Part shown: positions 1 to 10,525 of the stretch, piece after piece
How the letters are laid out: the number at the start of each line of letters is the position of its first letter
How positions within the stretch are numbered: position 1 is the first letter of the stretch
Assembly: GCA_024803745.1 (NCBI GenBank)
Contig: JANJXV010000016.1
Location: forward strand, 40,529,001 to 40,593,000
DNA: 64,000 bases
From: Megascapheus bottae
Taxonomy: Eukaryota > Chordata > Mammalia > Rodentia > Geomyidae
Reading direction: 5' to 3'
Made by a program: the position numbers and the translations under genes
Notes under the pieces: generated by a model
Seen by the model: only the letters and a program-made list of their open reading frames with translations
Database searches by the model: none
Told to the model about the DNA's origin: nothing

Positions 1-1767
1 CTCATGGGGAGGAGAGAAAGTTAAAATACTGTTATTTCTGCTGGATGGCCTTTCCTTACCGTATTTGCTTGGCTCAGAATCATAATTTGGCTGGAGACAT
101 GTTGTTTCAAATATATGGAGCTGAAAATGAGCAGGAAATCCAATTTTTGAATGTAAACAAGAAAATGTGTTCAACCTCTCTCTATTCATCATTTTTATTT
201 CTTGGTACTTAAAATCCTGTCATTGCTTTGCAACATACTTTTTCAAAGTTGGCTTAGGATACATGAATTCTATCTCTCCAACCACAGCATATGAGAAAAG
301 TATCGAGACAAATTGGTGAAATAAAATAAAAATAAAGCTAGAAGCATTTTTACACAACGTACATCTCTGTCAAAAATATTTGCGAAATGTCACCATCAGT
401 ATAGTTGATCATTCATTCTATTTTTGAGCATAAAATGGACATGTTGATGGTATTAAGAAAATAAATCAGGAATATTTAATCCAAGAGATTATCTTCTGTG
501 CATCTATTAAAATATATTTTATAGAGCAAAAATTTTTCCAGCCAATGATAAGAAAATTAATTAATCAAAAATTTTAATTAAAGCTGGTATTTACTCTTCC
601 TGAGCAAATCTACATTTGTATCTACATTTTAGATACAAATGCCAGAGTCAGTGTAAAAGACATTTATTGGATACTCACTATACAGGAAATTTGGACATGA
701 TAAGTAACCCATTACATAGCCATCCATCTGTCCATCTGTTTTTTCCTGGCAGTCTACCAAAATTCAGTTTTTCTACATACCATGTCTTAAACGGTGAGGC
801 AATAGTAATTATTCTCAACCTGTTGAAACTTATGTTCTGCTAAGAAAACTTATATGTAAAATGAAATGTTCATAAAAAAGTAACCCCAGAATATTCTGGG
901 CCAGGAGTTCTGTGATTTTGGTTAAACATATGGTATTTGTAAATAATGATCTCTGTGATTAATTAGAGAAGCATTATTATATAGTAAACTCAAACTATCC
1001 TTTGGACTGTTTAGGTTTAATAATGCAGCCTTCTCCTTTTCATTGGGATGTGATGACATTTTTAAACACCCTTGTACCCAAGCTACATATGCCAATCAAT
1101 GACAATTGGTTTTCAAAGATATCATTTTGAAATTACTTCACCATGAAAAGAGTCCTTTGTTAATACATATACGTATGTATAGGATTTAAAATCAATGACT
1201 TCATTGTAAGATTTTGATGGTGGCTTTTAGAAAAATATATACCAGTGTCTGAAATCATGTATTTATCAGAAAAAAATTGAAGAAATTTTTATATGAATTT
1301 ATTCATGCCCTTAATTCATTCTAGAGTTTTTTACAGTTATAATTCCAACACAAAAAGAAATGTTTTCAGAAATGATAGTTATTCAGAAGACAAAATTATA
1401 TTAAATCAAATCAATAATTAATAAGAAGAAATACATAATAAGAGTACTAAGGTATAAAGTAATATGAAATCATAGTAATACTTTGATGTTAATAAAATTA
1501 GAGAAGAAAATGAATTCCATAACTGTGAGTATAGTCTTTTATGAGCTTACAGCATGAGAAAAGTAAAATCGAAATGTACATAAAACATATGCAATTAAAA
1601 CGTAAGGCTCTTTACATGAAACTTATCTTTAAGATTTTACTAGGTTATTGTGGGAAGGACATCCCTATCAAGTGATGCATATTCGTTCAGTTCTTCTTGG
1701 CTCCGTCCTACTGCCACATGGAAGAGAAGGGTCAGAGCTCAGCCAAGTGGGGTGGAGCAGACCAGTA
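1..1767. other. AT-rich sequence, no gene recognised
   Basis: This stretch is AT-rich and CpG-poor. Stops are frequent in all frames and the two short open frames show no family motif or codon-like pattern. I recognise no repeat family in it, so it is unassigned intergenic or intronic DNA. Confidence 0.6.
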
Positions 1768-1865
1768 ACCACACTCCTTCAGAGGCTGAGTCAAGCAGAT
1801 CACGAGTCTGAAATCAGTCTGGGATACATGGATGGACTGTCTCAAAGCCAAGAAAAAGAAAGACA
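1768..1865 (+). mobile_element. B1-like (7SL-derived) SINE fragment
   Basis: The segment runs from a 'cagaggctgagtcaagcag' block through a 'cagtctgggatacatgg' block to 'ctgtctcaaagcc' and an A-rich tail. This is the order of the distal half of a B1 monomer. The match is diverged and the 5' part is not clear. The 98-codon open frame covering it is incidental. Confidence 0.55.
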
Positions 1866-2029
1866 ACCATCCCTATTTTCCAATGACCCACTATTATACA
1901 AACTCTGGAGCAAGGGTTGCGCAAAAAGTAGAACTGGGCAGTGAAGAGAGGAGACTTAAATTGCTGTCCTCCACTGATGGCAGGCTACAGTGCCATTGAT
2001 TCATCTAGTTATTTTGAGCAATTCAGTAG

Positions 2030-2172
2030 TTCCTCTTGTCATATCCTCCCCATGTACGATAGTGTTAGTGACAAATATTTACCATTATTGTTATGAGGAT
2101 GGAATGAGTTGGTAAATGTAAGGGTGAAAGAATGCATAGCATAAAGTTTGATAGAAACATCAGTAGCTACAG
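2030..2172 (+). mobile_element. MIR SINE
   Basis: The core 'ttatgaggatggaatgag', followed by a 'ttggtaaatgtaa' segment and a 'catagcataaag' segment, reproduces the order of the MIR 3' half (gaggattaaatgag, taaatgtaaa, gcctggcacatag). Divergence is high, as expected for this ancient mammalian family. Edges are approximate. Confidence 0.55.
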
Positions 2173-2248
2173 ACTGTCTGGTGTAGGTTATATATTATAA
2201 ATATCATGCTATTTATACATTTCATTTAATACACACATGCATTCAAAC

Positions 2249-2535
2249 CATGGTTTCTAAAGTATGCCTCTCAGACTGGCTGTACTGCTTTGAATCATTT
2301 ACACGTATCCATGCATGGCTCCTTCACTGAGCCAGGGGATTTGAGAATGCTGGCATTGGGTCCCAGCAATCTGTATTTTTTTGTTGGTCAAGAGACTTGA
2401 ATTCTAGGCCTGGGCACTGTCCCTGAGCTCTTCAACCCAAGGCTACCGCCCTATCCCTTGAGCCACAGTGCCACTTCTCTAGCAATCTGTATTTTGAATC
2501 AGTGCCCAAGTGGCCCGATTGAAGCTCAGGGGTGA
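2249..2535 (+). mobile_element. MER5-like hAT-Charlie fragment, interrupted by a SINE
   Basis: The segment starts with 'ggtttctaaagtatgcctct' and later contains 'gggtcccagcaatctgtatt', which resemble the 5' end and the 'gggcccagcaatctgtgttt' block of MER5-type non-autonomous hAT elements. The block is broken by a Geo SINE with a 15-bp duplication of the target. The hAT copy is therefore older than the SINE. The assignment rests on remembered consensus features. Confidence 0.55.
2380..2480 (-). mobile_element. Geo-type SINE, right monomer only
   Basis: Read on the minus strand, this segment follows the Geo unit: a 'gtggctcaaggg' part, then 'cagggacagtgcccaggcc', then a 'gaattcaagt' part and a short A tail. 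The target duplication agcaatctgtatttt lies at 2365-2379 and 2481-2495. No left monomer (tRNA-like or 7SL-like) is present, so the copy was 5'-truncated on insertion or is a Geo monomer. Confidence 0.75.
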
Positions 2536-4635
2536 GAGGAAGATGAGGACAAGACAAAGATGAGGGGCATTAGTAGTAAGATGACTCCTGAGCTCTGATA
2601 CAATTCTTTGATTTTCCAGAAAGGAGAGAGCAATGAAAAGATTAAAACCTAGTAATAATGAAGAAGGAAAGGAAGAGACGAACTATGGCAAAGAAGCTGC
2701 GTCCCCTTTGATGAGAGGGGCTGAGCTCTGGGCCTCAGAGCTGGGAGAACGAGAGCAAGACCTGGGGTCTGACAGATGTCAGCTCACTGGGCCTAGAATG
2801 GAACAAGTTCTCATCACTTCATTGTGGGCCAAAGACCTAAGGCCAAGGCAAGCTCTGACCTCCCCACTTAGGATGGACTCTCCGGGTCCTGCTCAGGACC
2901 ATTCAAACGTCTTGCTACTTTCTGGGTATTTTACACAATTATTACCTGTGGTAACAATTACCATATAATTGCATGCACGTTTAAGTGAGCTCTCTTTTCA
3001 GGATCTCAAGTGAACAATAAACAACACACTTTACTAGAAGCCAAGGGAGAAACCTAGCCGTGGAAAGTACAATATTCTGTCCACCACAGTCACACTTTCA
3101 GTTATGTAGGATATGGTTCTGGTGTACTATTCATCCTTCTAAGGTCCAAACTGATTTATTTCCAAAATCAAAAGGAAGGCCAAGAACTTACTCTCTAAAC
3201 ACTTCTACAACTGCAAGTTGATTTAACAAGATGTGATCATGTCAAAGCCATTAAGAAATTGACTTTCTCTCATAAATTTGATAAGTATCATTAAGAGATT
3301 TCTGGGGCAAACGCATGCAGAAAAGTTTGCAAATACACGAGAAGTTGCTGTCTGTCTTGCCTGCTTTTCTGACATTCCACTAAAGCAAAAGTTTGTTAGT
3401 CATCCATCATCATTTCTGCTACCACACTTTTGTCTTCCCAGTTAGCCATGGCATGTGCTTTTCCATGGGAGGAGACATATTTCATCTGAGTTCTAGTATT
3501 GAAAAGGAAAAGTTAGCTCCTATAGTATTTGACTCAAGAAAAAAAGCTATCAGACAGCTCAAGCACTACCAGATCACTCTTACCTTTCCTTTAGCCTCCA
3601 GACAGCTAGAAGGAAAAAAGAAAATACAGCCAATGTCATACATTGCAGTTTTATACTGATTTACTCTCCTGACTTAAGGAACCCAAAGCTCTCTTGCATT
3701 TCCCATCATCCATCCACACACGGAGCACAGAACTGTACTGCATGCTGCACATGTGATATTTACAAGACAGATCCTGCTTCATGGCTGATGCTCTTGAGAA
3801 CACAAAAGTTTATTATGCAGATGAGCCGGAAAACAAGGAATCAAAGCTTGGTGTGAGAAATCGAATACTATCAGGCAGAACAGAGCAAAATCCCCCAACT
3901 GTAGTGAGAGTAAAGAAGTAAGCATATTTCTGTCAGTCAGGTCCAGCGAATTCAGATTAACAAGAGAGATGTTGATGCTTCTCACGACATTAGCCTTGCA
4001 GGACACGGAGAAGAGAAAACAAGCTGACATGAAGGATTAGAGGACTGAAAACAGGAAGCTTTGGTAAAGATATAGTGGCTTGGGACAGCAGGAGAAATTC
4101 AATAACCACAGCCAGGTGTGGCAATGACTGGGACCACAGAAAGACAGGTGGCAAGTGCAACTGAAGAGAAAACCCAAGGTCACCCTCACAGGGCTGCATC
4201 ACAGGCCATGGAGTTCACCGGTCGGTGAGTGGCTTCTAAACCACCTTGAAATATGTTCACTGAAGGAGCAATTGGGGAAATTACAGGTTTCATGGTTACA
4301 CTTAGGGATGTATGATTTTTGTTAAAGTTTTCCAAACATCATGCCTGAATGACTGACCCTGCAAACGACAGCGCAGACTGGGGGACCTGTTGTAAAGGAT
4401 TATGCTTGATTACTGTCCTCTGCCTTGACTTTTGGCTACGACGTGGCACTGGCCTCCTTCTAGACTCTGAACAGTGCTCCCTCAAACCCAAAGCTCTCAG
4501 GCAGAGGAAGGTTTGAGGTACTGATTCTCCTTCTCTCCTCCTGTTTGGCTTTTAGTCTGCGAACACCAGGATTCTTGGTCGGCTCTGCAAAGAGGTTTAT
4601 CTACAAAGATTGGGACTTGGCAAACGTCACAGCAG

Positions 4636-4636
<1 letters not shown>
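2536..4636. other. Unique sequence, no gene recognised
   Basis: Short open frames at 2633-2968, 3393-3659 and 3779-4202 have no recognisable domain, signal peptide or repeat. I see no exon pair with convincing splice sites. Nothing else is identified. Confidence 0.5.
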
Positions 4637-4690
<54 letters not shown>

Positions 4691-4706
4691 TGTGTGTGTG
4701 TATGTG
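4637..4706 (+). repeat. (TG)n microsatellite
   Basis: An almost pure TG tract of about 70 bp, with one GA interruption near 4689. It creates a polyhistidine/threonine reading on the minus strand that is not a gene. Confidence 0.97.
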
Positions 4707-5108
4707 GGCGTGCATGGCTAGAGAAGTCCACCAATGTATAGGAAATCCAATAGGCTGCATTTGGAAAATACTGACCCTATTATTAGAAATGACAGTTACC
4801 CTGTGAATATGGCCAGAATTCAAATATAAGTACAGCAACACAAGCAGAGGTGAGAGTTCTTTGTGATGTGAGACACGAATTGTAGCTTCTTCACCAGAGC
4901 TGGACCCGTGGTCCTCGAGCAGAGGAGAGGTAACAATCTTGTTTCCTTGTGGAAACAGCGAATGTGATGCATTTTATCACTACGAACAACCCAGGCTCTG
5001 AAGCTTCAATGTTACTGTTTGAAAGGGCCACTCTTTCCTGAGACTGAAAGATTTTTAAATGAAGAAAGGGACAAAAACAACTTGCAGAGCTTACTCCTCA
5101 TTTTCCAG

Positions 5109-5210
5109 TGTGGAACTTCAGAGTGGAGCAGCTCGCAGCGCTTCAGTGACCGGGACTGTGGTAAAACCAGAGCACATTCTGCAGCTTCAGTGCTTCTTAA
5201 TGCTGTGATG
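5109..5210 (+). other. Candidate cassette exon (unproven)
   Basis: A pyrimidine-rich 'cttactcctcattttccag' ends at 5108 and a donor-like 'gtgagataag' starts at 5211. The 102 bp between them are a multiple of three and open in the frame running 5019-5219. The encoded 34 residues (starting CGTSEW) match no family I know. It could equally be chance, since no neighbouring exon can be paired with it. Confidence 0.2.
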
Positions 5211-5220
5211 GTGAGATAAG

Positions 5221-6004
5221 CATGATAGGTTTATTTTCTTTTATGTTGTGTGGAGTTTCTTGCATCTTTTCTCAAGTAAGTTTGCTTTTATCTATGTTTC
5301 TTTAAAAAATACCACCTTGCTTTCATCTTGTTTTTATAACATCTTACATCAAAAAGGAGCCTAAAATATTCCTGCTGGATCTATGGTATTTAGAACAGAT
5401 TAAAAAAAATCTTATATCTGTGCTATGAGAACAATTCTGGAATTATCTACCTTTACACTTTGTTATTTAACATGAGAGCTATTTCTGATTATACAGCAGT
5501 AATTCACTCTTTCCTTATCCCATGTTATTCCTCAACTAATGACATGATGTACAGTGAACCCTTAATCTTTGCAATGCACAGGGGAGTGTTTATTATTCTT
5601 TGCTACAGCAAAGCAAACACACAAAACATATCCACTTAGACAAAATATGTTTTCAGACAAAATATATCCATATCCCTTCAAGTGTCCTGCTTATACCAGT
5701 TCAATTTAGGATATTTCTACTTTTGTGCTGTGAGAACGATAAGCATACTACCGTGTCTCTTAGGGTACCATCAAGCACCAGCCCGCCTCTGAGAGCCCCC
5801 GAACCCCAGCTGGCCTCACTCCACGATGCACAGAAGTGGTCTGTAGGACATATGGAATAAATGCCATTTGGATATGAGATTTGTTTCTTCATTTGTATTT
5901 GGGAGTATAAGGGGGGGCAGAAAAGCTGGAACCAGGCAGAACAACAACAACAATAAGAACCAGAGACACTTAATAGACAATACGTGGGAAAAAAAACTAC
6001 ACAT
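5221..6004. other. Unique sequence, no gene recognised
   Basis: Overlapping short open frames on both strands around 5600-6000 carry no recognisable motif. The 'acaacaacaacaat' run near 5940 is low-complexity. Confidence 0.5.
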
Positions 6005-6160
6005 TTTGTGGGGGGAGGGGCAAGAAGAGAACAAAGGAAGAGAAGTCATGGTTCCAAAAGAATTGTACTCATTACCTGATTCATGTAACTCTATCCCCTC
6101 GGTTTATCAACTCTATGATAACAATACAATTTTTGTAAAAAAAAAATTTAAGTTACAATG
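6005..6160 (+). mobile_element. L1 3' end (5'-truncated)
   Basis: The block 'gtactcattacctgattcat' followed by a 'gtaactctatcccctc' segment parallels the L1 3' terminus at 49585-49640 ('gtacccattacctgatgaat' and then 'ccctctac'). A G/A-rich stretch precedes it, as in the other copies. The segment ends in an A-rich tail near 6150. Confidence 0.6.
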
Positions 6161-6189
6161 TGGTGGGAGAATTGTGTAAAGACCAAGGA

Positions 6190-6400
6190 GCGGATGATGA
6201 AGCTGGAGTTTGATTGAGTTTGGTCAGCTGCATCAGAGCAGCGACTTGGGGGCCACAGGCTTCTCTGTTTATTAGGACATGGTGAGTGCGTGGAGACTCG
6301 CAGCTTAGCTCCCTCCACTCTGGTCTCCATGCTTAGTGGTCTTCAAGAGCACTGTTTGGTTTGCTGAGTCTGAAGCCAAGATTCTGTCCAACACACTGCT
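6190..6400. other. Unique sequence, nothing recognised
   Basis: No repeat, RNA gene or convincing open frame is seen between the L1 3' end and the C-rich tract. Confidence 0.45.
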
Positions 6401-6429
6401 TCCTCCCCTCCCCTCCCCTCCCCTCCCCT
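6401..6429 (-). repeat. (CCCCT)n tract with G-quadruplex potential
   Basis: Five runs of four C separated by single T (6405-6408, 6410-6413, 6415-6418, 6420-6423, 6425-6428) give five GGGG runs with 1-nt loops on the minus strand. This meets the usual sequence rule for a stable quadruplex. Confidence 0.85.
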
Positions 6430-6710
6430 GCTGCAGTGTCACTAATAATTAGGTGATTGTTTATCTCAGGACCTGAAACTGACCAGTCATCAGCTTTCAG
6501 AGCCAGCAGAGTAAGTTGCACATACCTGACCCCCTTCTGCTCCCCTGGGTCACCAAAGAGCATTCCTGAAATCTGACTGCTTCTCTGTCATTTCATGGAC
6601 GCCTGTAGGTATCAACACGCCAAGCCATCAAGTCAATGCATCTCCACCCTCTGTGCTTACATCAGCTTTAAATTCACCACAGAAAGACCCTTTTAACAAT
6701 GTAAGGACTA

Positions 6711-6877
6711 TTTGAAATAGGATAGGGAAGAGGAGAAAACAAGATGAGGGGCAGGGTCGGGGGAGGGAAATGGGGACCAAGACATGAGAAAGGGTATCAA
6801 TGTATGTAAAGTGATACACCTTCTATCTGGTGAATATAATGTAACCCTTCTATTAATTACAATAAAAATATATGGAA
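6711..6877 (+). mobile_element. Short L1 3'-end insertion with target duplication
   Basis: The element starts in a G-rich 3' UTR stretch, continues through 'gggtatcaatgtatgtaaag' and ends at 'attacaataaaaata'. Flanking direct repeats aatgtaaggacta lie at 6698-6710 and 6878-6890. The copy is only about 167 bp, so it is severely 5'-truncated. It is related to the copies at 8691, 29575, 41205, 49200 and 63655. Confidence 0.8.
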
Positions 6878-6890
6878 AATGTAAGGACTA

Positions 6891-7373
6891 AACTGTCGGG
6901 TTTCTGAGCAATCAGGACAAAATGACTTTTCCGATTTGGGAAGCGGGTGGCAGAGCTCCTGAAAACAGCTCACGCTCTCTCTCTGTAATATCCACTTACA
7001 TCCGCTGCTCTTAGAATAGACAATGTTTAATTTTGTCTTCTGCACAGTTATGTCCATATAGTAACAGGTAGGTTTCTTGGTATGCACAAGTGTTGATACA
7101 CGGAAAATGCAGTTAATATTGCAAACCTGTCTGAATGAGCTGGTATATAGACATTGTCTTTGAACTTCCTTCTCTGTTTAGAACGCCCATTAAATTGATC
7201 CATCTCCCCATGCTGGGAAGTAGTTAATCCTGCGTGGTTTTGTCCAGGAATCCTTGCGTTCTCACCGCCATCCATTCTCCTCCAGCTGCAGCTTTCATGC
7301 CCAGCCCTTTTGCTTCACTCCCACATCTTCCCAGGACCAAGACAAGTTTTTGAAAGTTTAGCTCTTATAAAAT
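6891..7373. other. Unique sequence, nothing recognised
   Basis: Two short minus-strand open frames are present (6857-7087 and 7048-7275). Neither has a recognisable motif. Confidence 0.45.
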
Positions 7374-7382
7374 ACAGACCTG

Positions 7383-7584
7383 GGGCCAGGAGTTTGGCCT
7401 AGTGGTAGAGTGCTTGCCTAGCATGCATGAAGACGGGGATTCGATTCCGCGGTAACACATACGTAGAAAAAAGCCAGAAGCGGTGCTGAGGCTCAAGTGG
7501 TAGAGCTCTAGCCTTGAGAAAGTCCAAGGACAGTGCTCAGGCCCTGAGTTCAAGCCCAAGACTGGCAAAAAATAAATAAATAAA
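7383..7584 (+). mobile_element. IDL-Geo SINE
   Basis: The left monomer contains the pol III A box 'tggcctagtgg' and a B box altered from the younger copies ('gggattcgattccgc'). The right Geo monomer runs through 'aagtccaaggacagtgctca' to 'actggcaaaaaataaataaa'. A short direct repeat acagacctg lies at 7374-7382 and 7585-7593. This two-part structure is the Geomyoidea IDL-Geo family. Confidence 0.93.
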
Positions 7585-7737
7585 ACAGACCTGTTTTTCA
7601 CTATAATTCAAAATATATCCGTTTATTTTCCTCATAATTGTTTGAACTTGTAATTCTCCCATCTGTGAGATTTACCTGGCTAGTCAGTCCAGAATCTGAA
7701 TCACACTGATGCTAAGTTAGAATACAACACAAATTAA

Positions 7738-7955
7738 CATCTAACTAGACTCTGGTGGCTTGCACCTGTTAAACTACCAGGTGAAGGATGTTATGAGACA
7801 AAAGATCATGGTTTGAGGCTTATCCAGTCAGAGTAGTTCATTTTGACTTCATCTCAAAGTAACCAGTGAAAGGCTAGAAGGCATAGCTCAGATGATAGAG
7901 CACCAGTCTAGAAAACAAAGCAAGTATGAAGACCTCAGTTCTGTCAAAAATATTT
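7738..7955 (+). mobile_element. Old B1-dID chimeric SINE
   Basis: A 7SL-like left part ('ggtggcttgcacctgttaa' ... 'atctcaaagtaac') is followed by a tRNA/ID-like right part ('catagctcagatgatagag' ... 'gacctcagttc'). The order matches B1-dID elements of several rodent families. High divergence marks it as older than IDL-Geo. Confidence 0.65.
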
Positions 7956-8599
7956 AAACAGTGTATATGTACCAAGTAATGTATATGTGTAGTCATATAT
8001 TAAAGAAGAATGTTATTTATACCTCACATTGAAGTTTCTATATATTATTTATTTAAAATCTTACAGTAGAAGTGGATAAATAATTCATGATACACATCGA
8101 CAGAAGTGCATAAATTCAGGTTTACATTTATTTCTCTTCTGAAGATGATCAATGATAAGCAGAAAGCTTGGGCAAAAGTAAAGTGGTTAAACTTTTGTGA
8201 TTTTTAATATCTAGGGTTTTCAAGCAAGTGCCTATCAAGTTATACTCTTGACTAGCTACACATCACTTAAATCTCTCTCCTTTTTTGCCAGCTACAAATA
8301 ATTAAACATGAAGGAGTATTGTTTAATTTATCAGTATCCAAAGAGCCTCTAAAATTCAGAGTAATGGTTAGTTACTATGAACAGTTAGTCCATAGTAATG
8401 GTTCGTAAATGAGACTAGTTCATCTCAGTTGCAAAGTGATCATTTAAATTCATCATCAGAATTAAATTATTGGGTATATGGTATTAATATTTCTCTATAT
8501 GAAACTTAATTTGCCTTTTAAGCCCCAAACTTGACTATTAAAAACACGGAAAGTAAATATTTTCTTGTCAGCACATTGAAGTTTGTGTGCTGTCAGAGT
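7956..8599. other. AT-rich sequence, nothing recognised
   Basis: AT-rich, with dense stops in every frame and no repeat family recognised. Confidence 0.45.
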
Positions 8600-9245
8600 G
8601 TTTAAGAAAACCATCTAGCACAGATCAGGGTTCTTCATCGAATGCCACATGAGAGAAATCCTGTGAACAAAAGCAATGTGGAAAGTTTTTTTCCATATGT
8701 TTTTCATTGTAATTAATACAAGGGTTACATTATATTTGCCCAGTAGAAGGGGTATTAATTCACATACATTGATACCCTTTCTCACGTCTTGGTTTCCATT
8801 TCCCTGCCCCCACCCCCACCCCTAATCTTGTTTATCCCCCCTTCCCTATCAAATTTCAAATAACCAAATACACATATATCAATGTGGAAAGTTTTTCAAG
8901 AGGTCATACCTCAGAAATCACACAGGAGAGAAATTGTACGAATGGAACAACTATAGAATGTGCTTTACCAATAAGTCATGGCTACACATTTATAGAACAC
9001 ATAGTAGAGAGAAACTTCATTAATATTACAAATGTGGAAACGCTTTCATCTGGATGGCACATGTCAGTGTTTATCAGAGAAATGACTGACAGGGAAGAAA
9101 GGAAAAGTAGTGAATAGAACAAATGTTCAATGACTTTTAATCAGAAGCTAGTAGTCATTGTATTTGAGAAAATACACAGGTGAGAAACGCAGTACAATAA
9201 ATGTAGAAAAACATTTAGCCTGAAATCGTACCTCCACAGGTTAAA
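8600..9245 (+). pseudogene. Decayed C2H2 zinc-finger pseudogene
   Basis: Finger and linker spacing survives at nucleotide level. 'gagagaaatcctgtgaac' then 'aagcaatgtggaaag' corresponds to the linker and C-x2-C-G-K stretch. At about 8926-9010 the frame reads EKLYEW ... MCFTNKSWLHIYRTHSREK, with a C-to-W change in the first cysteine position. A finger start, KCRKTFSLKSYLHR, follows near 9201-9242. Frameshifts and stops separate the fingers and the zinc ligands are partly lost, so no protein can be made. An L1 3' end (8691-8879) splits it. No KRAB box or exon structure is visible, so parental gene and origin (duplicate or retrocopy) are unknown. Confidence 0.8.
8691..8879 (-). mobile_element. 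L1 3' end inserted in the zinc-finger pseudogene
   Basis: Minus-strand copy of the short L1 3' terminus: on the plus strand it starts with 'cattgtaattaatacaaggg', followed by 'attgataccctttctcacg' and a C-rich part. A 17-bp target duplication, caatgtggaaagttttt, lies at 8674-8690 and 8880-8896 inside a zinc finger. The finger therefore existed before the insertion. Confidence 0.88.
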
Positions 9246-9508
9246 TTCAACCAGGATGTTATACGAAGATCTTCCTATTCCCTTTCTGCAAACTGTTTCC
9301 CCAAAATAAAGATAAGCACAAGTAATCATGGGAATAACCAACAATAGAGCTTTAAATGCTAAAGAACTTAGATTTCTACTTGACAAAATGAAAAATAAAA
9401 TCCTTTGATGGACCACAGAACAAACTGTAGGCCTATTGTCCCAGCTAGTAGTTTTCTAGTCAAGCACAATTAACCAGTAAAATCATGAGCTTGGAAACTG
9501 AATGTCTC
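9246..9508. other. Unique sequence, nothing recognised
   Basis: A 91-codon minus-strand open frame (9141-9416) overlaps the end of the zinc-finger pseudogene antisense. It has no recognisable domain. Confidence 0.45.
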
Positions 9509-9519
9509 TGTGTGTGTGA

Positions 9520-9565
<46 letters not shown>
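9509..9565 (+). repeat. (TG)n microsatellite
   Basis: A TG tract with one AA interruption near 9519. The histidine/threonine repeat read on the minus strand comes from it and is not a gene. Confidence 0.96.
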
Positions 9566-10334
9566 ATACGTGAGTATATGTGTTATTTAGTAGGTTTACA
9601 TCCATCAAATTAGGTGTAACAGAAAAGATAACAAAAAGTAAGTAATCGTCTCTAAGAATTGAAATTACAGTAAAACTGAAAATAAGAACATGAAAAGAGT
9701 TTGACCGTCTTTTGTTCAGACAAACCATGTTGCAAATTAATTCCAAGCGGAAAAGCTAACATTTTACTGATAAGCCATATTTTTCCATTTAATAATTATC
9801 TTACAGTAAACAGTTGCAATTTACTAGGATGACTAATTCACTACACAGCTCTCCTAATAACACAGAAAGCATGGTTATTAAAAGGAGATAACAAGGGGTC
9901 TCACTAGAAGGAATAACTGGAGTATGATAGGGTATCTGACTTCCACATCAATTAACATGTAAATCCTCACCTTTACCATCAACCATCTCTTGCAGGACAG
10001 GCTAAGATGAACATTTTCTGTGCCAATTACTAGAAAACAATATTAAGCTATAATGATGAATGCTCAATGAGAAGATCTCAAATTAATCAATTCCAAAACT
10101 TCATTATGTGTTTTGCTTTGAGTTGAAACAATTGTTAAGCAAAGCATTTATCAATGGAACAGGCAATTTGTATGTAAGGTAGGTAACTATATTAAGCATT
10201 CTATAATTTTTCTTGTATCTTTATTTTCATGGTGATGCTTGATGTGTACCCATAAATTTCACAGTGTCTGGAATTTTCTTACAAAATTCAAGCATCTATC
10301 TTGTTAAAATTAGTTATATAAAGAAATATTGTCT
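9566..10334. other. AT-rich sequence, nothing recognised
   Basis: No repeat family or plausible exon is identified. Confidence 0.45.
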
Positions 10335-10525
10335 TGGGTCGAGCTTAGTGGTCCATGTTTGCAAAGCTAGTTGTTTGGGAAGCAGAGATTGGTGGACCAT
10401 GGTCTGATTCTAGCCTGAGGAAAAAAGCACATGATGCCATCTGAAAAAAAAGAATTAAAACAAACTTGGACAACGGGATAGAACAAGTGGCAGAACATGA
10501 AGAGCCACTTTTGTTTTTGTGCTAG
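10335..10525 (+). mobile_element. Old B1-type SINE, possibly B1-dID
   Basis: The left part follows 7SL order: 'agcttagtggtccatgtttg', 'tgtttgggaagcagagattg', 'tgattctagcctgagg', then 'catctgaaaaaaaa'. The right part to about 10525 is too decayed for a firm ID-like assignment. Confidence 0.55.

Noticed and set aside
4497..4841. 114-codon minus-strand frame with a long His/Thr run
   Set aside because: The run is the TG microsatellite; the flanks show no domain.
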